Shown here one piece after another: positions 8,249-22,432 of a stretch of DNA of 64,000 bases. The first letter of the stretch is position 1. Each line of letters opens with the position of its first letter. This DNA is from Euonymus europaeus (Eukaryota; Streptophyta; Magnoliopsida; Celastrales; Celastraceae): assembly GCA_963580455.1 (NCBI GenBank), contig OY756965.1, forward strand, positions 4,104,501 through 4,168,500, given 5' to 3'. Below the pieces are notes generated by a model. That model was not told the origin of the DNA and made no database searches. It was given only the letters and a program-made list of their open reading frames with translations. The position numbers and the translations under genes were made by a program.

Positions 8249-11200
8249 CCCCTCCTCAAGCTGATCATGATTTGGACTCATGTTCAGCTTGCGTGAAAGG
8301 TACTGAATCCGGTGAGCTGAAAGAGACTTGGTGAGAAGATCTCCGGGTTGTTCAGATGAACTGAGGTGAGTTAATTTGATTAACCCTTGCTCTACTTTTT
8401 CGCGTGTATAGTGAAGATCTAATTCGATGTGCTTGGTGCGTTCATGGAACACCGGGTTGGTTGCTATGTGAATAGCAGCCTGATTGTCACAATGAAGGAT
8501 CATTGGCTTGATTATCTTGATCCGAATTTCTTTGAGCAGGCTGTCTATCCATGAGAGCTCACTTGTGGTGGCAGCCATCGCTCTATATTCTGCCTCTGCA
8601 GAAGATCTAGATACTGTTTTTTGCTTTTTGGATTTCCATGATATGAGAGCTTCCCCTAATTTGATGCAGTATCCAGTCACAGATCGTCGAGTGTCCACAC
8701 ACGCAGCCCAATCAGAGTCACAAAAGGCTTGAATCTGCAAAAGGTTAGTAGTAGGATATAGGAGCCCTTGCTCCATGGTTCCCTTAATATATTTAACAAT
8801 ACGATGAGCTGCAGACATATGAATGTGTGTTGGATTTTTCATAAATTGACTTAATGAATTTACTGCAAAGGTGATGTCTGGTCTGGTAATTGTAAGGTAC
8901 ATTAATCTTCCAATTAACCTTCTATATTGGAGAGGATCAGAAAGAGGTTTCCCTTGACTAGCTGACAGTTTAGTATTTGTATCAATAGGAGACTTAGCTA
9001 TCTTAGAATCTGATAGACGAGTATCTGTTATTAAATCTTTAGCATATTTTTGTTGGGTGATGGTGATACCAGAACCAGTCCTACTCACTTCTAAACCTAA
9101 GAAATATTTCAAAGGTCCAAGATCTTTAATCTTAAAACATGAAGCTATGTAATGTTTAAAATCTATAATTAGAGAATTATTGTTTCCACCCAATGCCATG
9201 TCATCTACATAGAGTAATAGAATCATTATACTACCATTTTTGTTGTAATAATATAAAGAATAATCTGCCTTACTTTGTGTAAAACCAAACTGTATAAGTG
9301 CTGATTTACACTTTTGATTCCACTGCCTAGAGGCCTGCTTAAGGCCATATATAGATTTTCTTAACTTACATACTAAACTTTTATTAGACTGATTGTGTCC
9401 TGGAGGGAGTTTCATGTAGACTTCCTCCTCTAAATCACCATTTAAAAATGCATTGTGCACATCTAAATGGTGAATAGACCAGTTGTTCATTACTGCTAAA
9501 GCCAGGAATATTCTTACAGTGGTAATTTTTACCACTGGAGCAAAAGTTTCAGAATAATCAAAACCTTCGGTTTGACTAAAACCTTGTGCCACTAAACGAG
9601 CTTTGTATCTTTCTATTGATCCATCTGTATTATATTTTATTTTATATATCCATTTACACCCTATGGGTTTTCTATCTGTAGGTAACTTAGTAATCTGCCA
9701 TGTTCTGTTATCTTCTAATGCTTTCATCTCAGCCTGCATAGCTCTACACCAATTAGGATCCTTTAATGCTTCCTGAAACTTCTTAGGTTCTTTTTGTTTG
9801 CATATATTAGCTATGAAATGTATGTCTGTTGCTAATGAAGTATGTTCTTGATGTGGTACAGATGCATGCTTGCATGAATGATGCATTGTAAAAACTGAAG
9901 ATGAAACATTATCACAAACATAATCACTAAGGTATGCTGGCTTCTTTCTTACTCTATGCATTGAAGTAGTATCAATATCTAATTGAGTTTCATGTTCAAT
10001 ATTTTGAGGTAGAGATTGAGTTGTATAAGACTGAGATTCAGTGTTGGTTTTGAATGGAAACTGTGTCTCCATGAAGTGTACATTTCTAGAAATAAAAACT
10101 TCATGTGTTTTGAGATCCAAAAGCTTATAGCCTTTGGTTCCCAATGGATATCCAAGAAAAACTGAGGGAATAGCTTTAGGATCAAACTTTGAGCCTGATT
10201 TATTGTTTTGAGCTAGACAAAAACAACCAAATACCTTGAGTTGAGTATAATCAACATGTTCATTATGCAGTATTTGATATGGTGTGGATTTATCTAATAG
10301 TCTAGTTGGTAATCTATTGATTAAGTAAACAGCTGTTGACAAACAATATGACCATAAATTTTCAGCTAAGCCACTATGCATTCTTAGGGTTCTAGCTACA
10401 TTAATTAAATATTGGTGTTTTCTTTCAACCACCCCATTTTGTTGGGGTGTGTAAGGACAAGACTTTTGGTGTATAATACCTTCTGTCATAAAATAATCTC
10501 CCACAAGAAATTCCTTGCCATTGTCTGATCTTGTGACTTTGATAGTTTTATGAAATTGAGTCTTGACGTAACTAATAAAAGCCTTGATATATTTTCTGGT
10601 TTCATCTTTAGTATGCATTAGATAGACCCATGTATGTCTAGAATGATCATCCACAATAGTTAGAAAGTACCTGAAACCATCTAAAGATACTACTGAACTA
10701 GGTCCCCATATATCCATATGAACCAAATCAAAATTCTCATTAGATGTAGAAGTGCTAGTACAAAAAGACTTCTTCTTCATTTTTCCTAAGCAACAATCAA
10801 CACAATCTGGAACATGTCCAGTGATAGTACTAGGTAAAAGTTTGGATACATTTTCTGAAGGGTGTCCTAAACGCATATGCCAGATTTTTGAACTAATAAC
10901 TGCAGTGACTAGATTGTCTTGAATTGTTGATTTTTCTGACATTTGCTTGTAAATATAAAGACCCTTAGAAATGATTCCCAGAACATTCTTCTTCAAGGTG
11001 TTGTGTTCCTGCAATTCACATTTTCCTGATGTGAAAATCACAGATAAAGTATTTTGCTTAACTAATTTGCCTACTGAAATGAGGTTATAAGTGAAAGTTG
11101 GTACACATAAGACATTTAAAAGTACTATTTTATCAGTTAGTTTAACAGTCCCTGTATGAGTTATGATATGTTTTTGACCATTAGGCAGATTGACATATGC

Positions 11201-11314
11201 ATCAGAGATAGGAGATAATGTATGAAATAAATCATGATTGCATATGACATGATGTGATGCACCACTATCAATTATCCATGTAGCTATGCATGTGTTAGAT
11301 AATTGACTGTCATA
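8246..11314 (-). CDS. Copia pol: protease, integrase, reverse transcriptase, RNase H
   Basis: The frame is open for 1,022 codons after an in-frame stop at 11315-11317. Domains in order are an aspartic protease (WIIDSGASHH), the GAG pre-integrase block (WHMRLGHPS), an integrase core with Asp in HMDIWGP, Asp in TRSDNGKEF and Glu in NGVVERKH, a reverse transcriptase (CKWIYKIKYNTDG, YVDD in LLYVDDMALGG) and RNase H (FCDSDWAACVDTRRSVTGYC, SRSSAEAEYRAMA). It ends in QLEEG followed by TGA, which is the first three bases of the 3' LTR. Pol is in the -1 frame relative to gag, with a 31-base overlap, so frameshifting or an indel must link them. All catalytic residues are present. Confidence 0.95.
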   Translation of the reverse strand, partial: YDSQLSNTCIATWIIDSGASHHVICNHDLFHTLSPISDAYVNLPNGQKHIITHTGTVKLTDKIVLLNVLCVPTFTYNLISVGKLVKQNTLSVIFTSGKCELQEHNTLKKNVLGIISKGLYIYKQMSEKSTIQDNLVTAVISSKIWHMRLGHPSENVSKLLPSTITGHVPDCVDCCLGKMKKKSFCTSTSTSNENFDLVHMDIWGPSSVVSLDGFRYFLTIVDDHSRHTWVYLMHTKDETRKYIKAFISYVKTQFHKTIKVTRSDNGKEFLVGDYFMTEGIIHQKSCPYTPQQNGVVERKHQYLINVARTLRMHSGLAENLWSYCLSTAVYLINRLPTRLLDKSTPYQILHNEHVDYTQLKVFGCFCLAQNNKSGSKFDPKAIPSVFLGYPLGTKGYKLLDLKTHEVFISRNVHFMETQFPFKTNTESQSYTTQSLPQNIEHETQLDIDTTSMHRVRKKPAYLSDYVCDNVSSSVFTMHHSCKHASVPHQEHTSLATDIHFIANICKQKEPKKFQEALKDPNWCRAMQAEMKALEDNRTWQITKLPTDRKPIGCKWIYKIKYNTDGSIERYKARLVAQGFSQTEGFDYSETFAPVVKITTVRIFLALAVMNNWSIHHLDVHNAFLNGDLEEEVYMKLPPGHNQSNKSLVCKLRKSIYGLKQASRQWNQKCKSALIQFGFTQSKADYSLYYYNKNGSIMILLLYVDDMALGGNNNSLIIDFKHYIASCFKIKDLGPLKYFLGLEVSRTGSGITITQQKYAKDLITDTRLSDSKIAKSPIDTNTKLSASQGKPLSDPLQYRRLIGRLMYLTITRPDITFAVNSLSQFMKNPTHIHMSAAHRIVKYIKGTMEQGLLYPTTNLLQIQAFCDSDWAACVDTRRSVTGYCIKLGEALISWKSKKQKTVSRSSAEAEYRAMAATTSELSWIDSLLKEIRIKIIKPMILHCDNQAAIHIATNPVFHERTKHIELDLHYTREKVEQGLIKLTHLSSSEQPGDLLTKSLSAHRIQYLSRKLNMSPNHDQLEEG

Positions 11315-12762
11315 TTAGCAAAATGTTGATTGCCATCACCATTGGACTCTGCTGAGCTAACCTTAGCTTTGAGGAAAGCAATTATTTGTTGACATTGTGT
11401 ATCTGAGAGATCCAAAGGAGTAGAGTGGTCAGGATCAACACTATTACTGCCCTCCACTTGATTAGCAGAGTATTGCTTGCCATTATTGCTTGTTCTTTGT
11501 CTTTTAGATGGAGGGTGCAGCCTGTAGCATCTATCCACTGTGTGATTATCTTTCTTGCAGTAGACACAAAAAAGATTTTCTTTCTTGCCCTTGTCTGTAT
11601 CTTTGTTGCTCTGGAAATTTCTGTTGTTGCCCTTGTAGTTGTTGTTGTAATTGCCTTTTCCCTTGTAAGTAGCATTCATTGCCATGGCTATTGCATCTTG
11701 CTGTGGTTTTTCTACAGTAGACATTTTTTGTCTAGTTTCTTCTTGAAGTATCACATGAAAAGCCTTGTCCACGTTAGGAAATGGCTCCATGAGCATGATT
11801 TGGCCACTGACATGAGTGTAGACCTCATTTAATCCCATGAGAAACTGTAGAACTCGTTCACTTTCTTTTTTTTCAAGAAATGACTTCAAAGTTTCACAAT
11901 TACAACCACCAAATCTACAAGACTGCAACTGATTGTACTCCAATAGTTCATCCCAAAAACCCTTTATCTTAGCATAATAGTCAGTGACTGAAAGTGTACC
12001 TTGTTTGATGTTTGCTAAGTTTCTGAGAATCTCAAAAACTCTTGTAACATTGGTTGCTGAATATCTCTTTTTCAAATCTGTCCACAGTTCTTGAGCAGTA
12101 TTCCAAGTAGAAAGACTGGCCAGAATTTGTGGTGAAATACAATTTGTAATCCATGTTTTGATGAGGCTATTGCCTTGATCCCACAGTGGGTATTGCTGAT
12201 CATAGACATGAGGCACTGGTAAGCTTCCATCCACAAATCCCCTTTTGTTTCTAGCATGTAAAGCACTGAGCATGTTCAAACTCCACATGTGATAATTATT
12301 CCCAGTGAGTTCAATAGAAATGATTTTAGTAATAGAAAAATCATGCGGTAGAAAAGCATAAGGGTTTTGAAATAAATTTTGATAATTTCTAGGAACTGAC
12401 TGAGGAACATTTGCTGTGAGAGAATATTGTGGTAGCATAGGATAAGAAGGTGGTGTAGAAAGTATTGGAGGGACCACTGATCTTGAATGAAGCTGAGTTA
12501 CTGAAATGCTTGGCATTGTAGTTGGTAAAATGTGCCCATTGTAAGAAAAATTTGGAATTTCTGATGCTTGAGCACCAGCACAAATAGGTACAGATGTACC
12601 ATTTTGAGTAGGAACTACCTCAGTTGCCATAGAAGAAGCAGCAACTGAAACAGAAGAAGCAGCAGAACTGCTTCTCATGAAATTCACAGCTTCCGTAATG
12701 GCAGCTGCTAGTGAAGTATTTGTAGCTTGGATCGACGGTGTATCCGAGGCCTCCGATACCAT
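11284..12762 (-). CDS. Copia gag (nucleocapsid and capsid)
   Basis: The 492-residue frame begins with an ATG whose A is the last base of the 5' LTR and whose TG is the start of the primer-binding site. An Ala/Ser-rich N-terminal part is followed by a retrotransposon gag core (LTGNNYHMWSLNMLSAL near residue 150) and the W.DL..RYS / RVFEIL blocks. A CCHC zinc knuckle (CVYCKKDNHTVDRC, near residue 400) comes after basic, Asn-rich sequence. Gag packages the RNA in virus-like particles. An internal Met could be the real start, because the first ATG overlaps the primer site. Gag stops 31 bases into the open pol frame. Confidence 0.9.
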   Translation of the reverse strand: MVSEASDTPSIQATNTSLAAAITEAVNFMRSSSAASSVSVAASSMATEVVPTQNGTSVPICAGAQASEIPNFSYNGHILPTTMPSISVTQLHSRSVVPPILSTPPSYPMLPQYSLTANVPQSVPRNYQNLFQNPYAFLPHDFSITKIISIELTGNNYHMWSLNMLSALHARNKRGFVDGSLPVPHVYDQQYPLWDQGNSLIKTWITNCISPQILASLSTWNTAQELWTDLKKRYSATNVTRVFEILRNLANIKQGTLSVTDYYAKIKGFWDELLEYNQLQSCRFGGCNCETLKSFLEKKESERVLQFLMGLNEVYTHVSGQIMLMEPFPNVDKAFHVILQEETRQKMSTVEKPQQDAIAMAMNATYKGKGNYNNNYKGNNRNFQSNKDTDKGKKENLFCVYCKKDNHTVDRCYRLHPPSKRQRTSNNGKQYSANQVEGSNSVDPDHSTPLDLSDTQCQQIIAFLKAKVSSAESNGDGNQHFANMTVNYLTHA

Positions 12763-13170
12763 GATATATTTTGATTGTTACACTTTTATGATTGCAGGTT
12801 TGAGTAAAAGAAGAAGAACAGAAGGTAGAAGGAGAGGAAGAAAAGAGTAGAGAGCATAGCAATGAAATTCAATTCGTTTACATACACCACCAACGGGCAA
12901 AACAAGCTGACCTTATAGGGAAAGATACAACGGTCACAAGATGTGACAAGCTGACAAATGCAGACTCATAATAATAAAAAACAGATTTAAATTACTGGGC
13001 TTAACTAACAATTCATGAACTAATAGCCCAAAGTAAAACAAATAAAAATGATGGACCTAAGATATTAAAAGGCCCAATATGAGACCCAACAGAAGAAGAT
13101 CTTGCTTTGCATACAGATTCGTCTTCCCAAATGAAAACCTAGATAGCCGAACGGAACAGCCAGTCTATCA
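12762..13170 (-). repeat. 5' LTR of the Copia element
   Basis: It is the partner of 7840-8248 and would contain the element's promoter. It is followed on the minus strand by the primer-binding site with no spacer. Confidence 0.95.
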
Positions 13171-13175
13171 AGTAT

Positions 13176-13300
13176 TGGATTTTCATGTTATAATCTAAAC
13201 AATAAGTGTTAAACTCTAAGGGAAATGAATTCACTAAACCACAACGGACTAATAATTAATTAGAATAAAACCATAAAATCAAATAAATATTAAGCTAATT
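13176..13300 (+). repeat. Minisatellite-bearing repeat family, copy A (right part)
   Basis: It continues the interrupted 82-bp unit. With the Copia element and one TSD removed, the next unit marker falls about 81 bases after the previous one. It ends with TAATAATTAATTAGAATAAA, shared with copy B near 15330-15350. Confidence 0.75.
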
Positions 13301-15004
13301 TGTTTTTTTGTTTTTTTACACAATATCATTTTCCATTATATTTTGACCCATAGTTATTCATCATAGGACGAGTCGGTCATCACAATCCCAATCAAGCAGC
13401 CATAGCTTAATTTCACCTTGTTACTAACAAATTGCCCCCTTTATAGAAGAAACATTTTCATAAATAACTCACTAGATTTTAACTTCAGACACTTTATCTT
13501 CCAAAAAATTCATCTTGAATTCTAAACAACACATGATCAAATAAAAAATATAATAATGCCTAAATCTCTTTAACAGATGTCGTCCGATGATTTGTTGAGA
13601 ATGTTTAATCGTGGGCCCATACTGCCTCGTGTCATAATTTTATTAGGCATCATTTTGTGGTTCAAATAATAATATAAACCATAAAAAAAATTATTTCACC
13701 GATTATAATTGCGCTAAATTTGTCTGTTAGTTTTTTTTTTTTTTTTTGGTCTTATGAGATGCTATTTAAGATACTTTTGAAGCAAGGGAGAAACTCAACC
13801 GTCTCTTACACTTCTGGTGCTTCTTGTAGAAGTGTTGGCTGTGGGCGATTCAAAATTTGAGAGCACACCATGACTAACTGTGGGTCCAAAAAATTATGTG
13901 AGATTGAGTGTTTTTCTGACCTTCTACCAAGCGATTTATGTGTAGTTTAAAAATAAAATAAAAATAGTGAGAATTTGTTTGGGTGTTATTTTTTAAAAAC
14001 CAACACTGAAAATCTATGATTTTGAAAATCAAAAAACGAAAACATCAAAATGATGTTTTGGGCAATTTTAAGAATGGATCGGTGGTCTTATTGTAAATAA
14101 GATGAATTTCATTTAATGATTTTTCCCCCTTCCTCACTCCCCCTGAAAATTTTGTTTCCAATCACATTGTTAGTGACGGATCTCCGCTGTCCGACAATCA
14201 TTCGCAACGTGATTGGTCTTAAAAGAACATCAATACGACGATTAAGAAACCCAACTAACATCGGCTCGTTTAGTCAACCGTAACTCCCGAAATCTCACTT
14301 TCAAACTTGTGACCACCGCGGAGGAAAATGACTCGATCCAGCCAATGTCTATTGCATCCACCACCTCCATTGAACTCACTGGATTAAGGAGCATCTAACC
14401 CAATCCTTCTCAAGTCAATTCAGCCACCAGAAGACCTTGACTCGGTGTTGACCCGAAATGGGTCCTTTTGACTCTATTTGGATGAATTTGAGTTTAATTT
14501 TGATGAATTTCAATTTCATTAGAAAGAATTTTAGTTGAATTTCAATTTCATATTCATGTCTTCGGTTTTCGAAAATGTAGACAAATAACATTGACCAAAT
14601 GAATTTTTTTAACACTTTTTATTCCTAAAATTATTTCTAAAAACTATACTCAAAATCATTTTTACAAATTATATTTTTTAGGTTTTTAGGTGAAACAATT
14701 TCAAGATGAAATTTTTACATCTCAATTTAAGTATGTCCCAAACTTGGTGAAAAAGTTTGAGATACTTTCATGTAGGCCACCAGCCACACCTATGAGATTG
14801 TGCTATATGGCACATGACATATCTATGTGGCATGCCACATGAGATTGTGCTACATTGGGTATGCTAAAGTTGGGTTCCATAATATTTTGAAAACTAACTA
14901 GACGACTTAATTATATCAATATCAATATCAAAAACAGATGGGCTCAATTAATTCGATTAAAAGTAAAGAGACTCGACTGACTTGTTTTGATAAGCACGGG
15001 ACCA
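13301..15004. other. AT-rich intergenic sequence without genes
   Basis: Visible items are a T-run at about 13731-13747, an imperfect inverted repeat around 13808-13838 (ACACTTCT / AGAAGTGT), and a 16-bp palindrome ATGTGGCATGCCACAT at 14825-14840 that recurs at 25350-25365. No reading frame resembles a known protein. Confidence 0.5.
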
Positions 15005-15385
15005 AATTAATGGGTAGTAATAAATAGTTTATATTTTAGGAGTTAATGGTAACTCATATTTAAACAATAATTCGTTAAATCCTAAGGGGAATGAATTCGT
15101 TAAACCCTAACGGGCTCTTGTATCATATTTTCATGTTGTAACCTAAGGGGAATTAATTCGTTAAACCCTAACGGGCTATTGCATCAGATTTTCATGTTGT
15201 AACATAAACAATAAGTGTTAAACCTTAAAAAGAATGAACTCGGTAAATCCTAACGAGCTCTTGTATCAGATTTTGATAAGCTAAATAATAAGTGTTAAAT
15301 CGTAAGCAGAACGGTTTCGCTAAATCCTAACGGGTTAATAATTAATTAGAATAAAACCATAAAACCAAACAAATGCTCAACATAT
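15005..15385 (+). repeat. Minisatellite-bearing repeat family, copy B
   Basis: It shares the leading segment GGGTAGTAATAAATAG, several degenerate tandem units (TTCGTTAAACCCTAACGGGC and TTTTCATGTTGTAACCTAA), and the trailing AATAATTAATTAGAATAAAA with the copies at 7.4/13.2 and 31.2-31.8 kb. One internal unit is shortened. The longer 5' flank seen in copies A and C is absent. Confidence 0.75.
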
Positions 15386-15517
15386 TGATTAATACAATAA
15401 AATAATTAATAAAAATAGATAAATTAATAAAAAAATGAATATGAGTTATCATAGGTTCCCAAAATATGGACTAGGTATCATTTTTCCAAATTAACACTTA
15501 TCCGATTCTAGAACTTA

Positions 15518-16029
15518 GGGTGCATTTGTTTCACATTTCGCATAGTTTAAAGCTGTGAGATCCGTATAAAATGTTGTATTAATCAAATGTCACATTTTGT
15601 TGACAGCTAAAAGCTGTGCAAAAATGAAATGTTGTCATCTCATAGTTTTTCAGAGCTTAAAACTGTGGGACCCACAGTATTTTACAATAACATTACATAA
15701 TTATATCTCGGTATCTTAACAATTTTCAATTATTTTTTATTGTAATATATATTTTTATAATTTTATCTACAAAATTAATCTAACAGAAAAATGAACCAAA
15801 CATCTCACAACATTTTACACAGCTTAAAATTGTGGGATGTAATACATTTTTTTGTAATTTTATCAACAAAATTAATCTAACAAAAAAAGAAACAAAATGT
15901 ACCATAACATTTTATACAGCTTAAAGTTGTGAGTTTCACAACTTTTTTACAATATTTTTTTGTAACTTTAAGCACAACATTTTTTATAACTTAAAACTAT
16001 GAAATGCAATCATGAAACAAATCAACTCC
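15518..16029. mobile_element. MITE with Tourist/Harbinger-like ends and internal sub-repeats
   Basis: The ends GGGTGCATTTGTTTCA and (complement) GGAGTTGATTTGTTTCA form imperfect terminal inverted repeats next to TTA / TAA. Inside, a block of about 70 bp containing CAGCTTAAA-TTGTGGG is repeated four to five times in varied form (15545, 15655, 15820, 15915, 15985). No transposase is present. Superfamily is inferred from the end sequence only. Confidence 0.45.
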
Positions 16030-16412
16030 TAAGCTGCCAAATAAAAGTAAATTATTAAAAGAATGAAAAGAGTGAGGAGATTCTCAATCCCAATCTCTCA
16101 TCCCAAAGCCTCCAACCCTAATCGAGCATCTTATCATTTTAAATTGTACCTTTTTATTTAAGTAATTACAGCCACATAATGCTCGTCTGGTGTAACATAC
16201 TACAGCTTACAAGTTACAGCAAGGAAATAGGAGTTCCAAGGAATATACAAACGCGGAATATTTGACTGTTTCACGTTATTCGATTTCTAAAAGCTAGAGA
16301 CCAAGATTGTGTGGTCTCTCTTGTTTCACAGGGGGTTATAGGGCTTCCACTCTTCGTCTTCTGGGGTTTGGTATTTTGGGAAACAGCGAGTCTGTGACCG
16401 GTGGGTGTGATT
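16030..16412 (+). promoter_or_regulatory. Upstream region of the spermidine synthase gene
   Basis: The region between the MITE and the ATG must hold the core promoter and 5' UTR. The last 160 bases are richer in GC and CT, as expected of a leader. I could not identify a specific TATA box or transcription start with confidence. Confidence 0.4.
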
Positions 16413-20552
<4,140 letters not shown>

Positions 20553-20902
20553 TTGAACAACCACAACAATGTCAAAAATAATAGGTTATTAGTTGTTGAT
20601 GTGGTTGTATTGAGAGATGTGTTTTGGTAATTTAAATGAGTTCATGGCTTGATTTTTAGGTAATGGTGGTGAGATGCACAATTAGTTTTAGTGGAAAAAG
20701 TTGAGAGGAATGAAAAGTGAGCGGTATGACTAATGAGATTGTATTGGAAGATGTGTTTTGTTGATGTGGTTGTGTTAAAAAATGTGTTTTGCTAATTTGA
20801 CTAAGTATGCGAGATCATTTTTTGTGTGATAGAAGTGAGATCCAAAAGTAAAGTTATTGGGTCATTATTTTTGAGACCATTATGATTGTTGATGTCTGCA
20901 AA
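20553..20902 (+). mobile_element. MITE of the TTGATGTGGTTGTATTGAG family
   Basis: Imperfect terminal inverted repeats (CAACAATGTCAAAAATAATA against the complement of ATTATTTTTGAGACCATTAT) enclose two internal copies of TTGATGTGGTTGTATT...ATGTGTTTTG. Related copies lie at 29533-29889 (opposite strand) and around 29950-30250. It is non-coding. Confidence 0.5.
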
Positions 20903-21377
20903 TCTACTGGCAAAGGCAACTGGCTTTTGAAACTTTTAATTTCCGTACAAGTTTCTAGTTTTGTCTCAGATATCATGAATGTTCTGCCCATGCATTCAAG
21001 CTAGTCTGTTTACTTCTATCTTCCATTAAAATAAATCAGTGATGGTGAAGCAGTACTGGTATGGCACCCTATTTATACCCATTGTAATTTAAACAGTAAA
21101 GCATATGGAAAGTGCAAAAAACATGGAATGTACTTATGGGTTCAATGGTAATCTTTCTATGAAACTGATGCAGAGTGTAATCACAAACATTAACTTAAAG
21201 CACAACTCTGTTGGGACATTGCTGGTGAGGCTTTTTTATTGCTCTCTCAAGTCTTCTCTTTTGGGTAGGTGGGGGGTGTGTGTGGACCAACTCTACCGCC
21301 ATGATGTTTGTCACATAGAGATGCTGATTCTTCTTGGAATGAGAATCAGACAAATGGAATGGTCGATCTCCTACCTG
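20903..21377. other. Intergenic sequence with no recognised gene
   Basis: Short frames occur on both strands but none shows a family motif. The right part may be eroded sequence of the Copia relic that follows. Confidence 0.35.
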
Positions 21378-22432
21378 GGATTCACCAAATGGATGTAAAA
21401 ATAACATTATCAAACGGTGAACTCGAGAGTTGATATGGAACAACTTGAAGGGTTCAAGGTCAAAAGGACAATAACACAAGGTGTGTAGACTTGTCATTGT
21501 ATGGGCTAAAGCAAACTCTAAAATAACAATGACATGAGAAATTTGATCAAGTAGTGTTTCGAGATGGATTTCAAATCAATAAGTGTGACAAATGTGTTTA
21601 TGCAAAAATTGTAAACAATAATTGTGTAATCAGTTGTTTATATGTTGGTGATATGCTAATTCTTGGTCGTAATGTTGAGATCATCAACAAAACTAAGAAA
21701 ATGTTATCTAAGAACTTTGACTTAAAACACATGGAAGAAGCAGATGTGATATTAGGCATCAAAATTTTAAAATTTTAGAAAACCTAGCATTATCTCAATC
21801 ACACTACATCGAAAAAGTGATTGAAGTGTTTAAAGTTTCAATAGGAAAACATAAGTTGATAATAACTTAAATGTGAGTAGTATGGGGTTTAACTTTATCC
21901 CCTTCCATCGATGCAAAAAGTCTGCTAACAAACTTAAATGTGAGTAGTATGGGGTTTAACTTTATCCCCTTCCTTGGATGCACAAAGTGCTGCTAACGAG
22001 AGTGTTAAGTTTAAGTTATGCTTTTAATAATTCATATACCTTGTAATTATACAAGTGGAATATTAGAGGATACTATTGATATGAAATCACCCATGTGAGT
22101 GAAGAGTAAGGCCGACTCTATGAAAAATTTTAAAGGAGATATTTTCTAAAACACTTACTGAAACCAAGATGTTCATTGTCGAAATAATAAACATAATCGA
22201 GAATATATTATGAATTGGATTAGTATAGTGTAAGGTTTATTGTTTGGGCTTATATTAACAACTGACATTTCAAAGCGTTAGTCCACTGACTAGTTAATTA
22301 AGTCCGATAGATTATTAATAAGCAAGGTTCAAAGTCAAAAGCTATCTATCTTGATGCAATACTAATCTTACTACACTCTCAGACAAAATTCTGTGTCTAA
22401 ATTGTCATCTATTTCCTTTCAATGTGAATGAT
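21378..22432 (+). pseudogene. Degenerate Copia reverse-transcriptase relic
   Basis: The start matches the Copia RT block IHQMDVK.TL.NGEL, then breaks by stops and shifts. A 74-codon frame at 21554-21778 encodes KCVYAKIVNNN...CLYVGDMLILG, where the catalytic YVDD has become YVGD. It continues as LALSQSHYIEKVIEVFKV after a stop. The end of the relic merges into a Copia LTR at 22433. The element is clearly dead. Confidence 0.8.
21864..21998 (+). repeat. 67-bp direct tandem duplication in the Copia relic
   Basis: Two nearly identical units beginning AACTTAAATGTGAGTAGTAT start at 21864 and 21931. They differ at a few bases toward the end. Confidence 0.85.

Larger units (their letters stand above)
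7840..13170 (-). mobile_element. Complete young Copia LTR retrotransposon
   Basis: It is 5,331 bp long, in minus orientation, with 409-bp LTRs and a 5-bp target-site duplication AGTAT at 7835-7839 and 13171-13175. The LTRs differ at a single base (A at about 8052, G in the other copy). Gag and pol frames fill the whole interval between the LTRs. The primer-binding site TGGTATCGGAGG (12750-12761) abuts the 5' LTR, and the polypurine tract TTGAGGAGGGG (8249-8259) abuts the 3' LTR. The element interrupts an 82-bp-unit repeat. Low LTR divergence points to recent insertion. Confidence 0.95.

Noticed and set aside
21105..21497. Two overlapping frames of about 100 codons on opposite strands
   Set aside because: No domain recognised. 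They overlap each other and run into the Copia relic.
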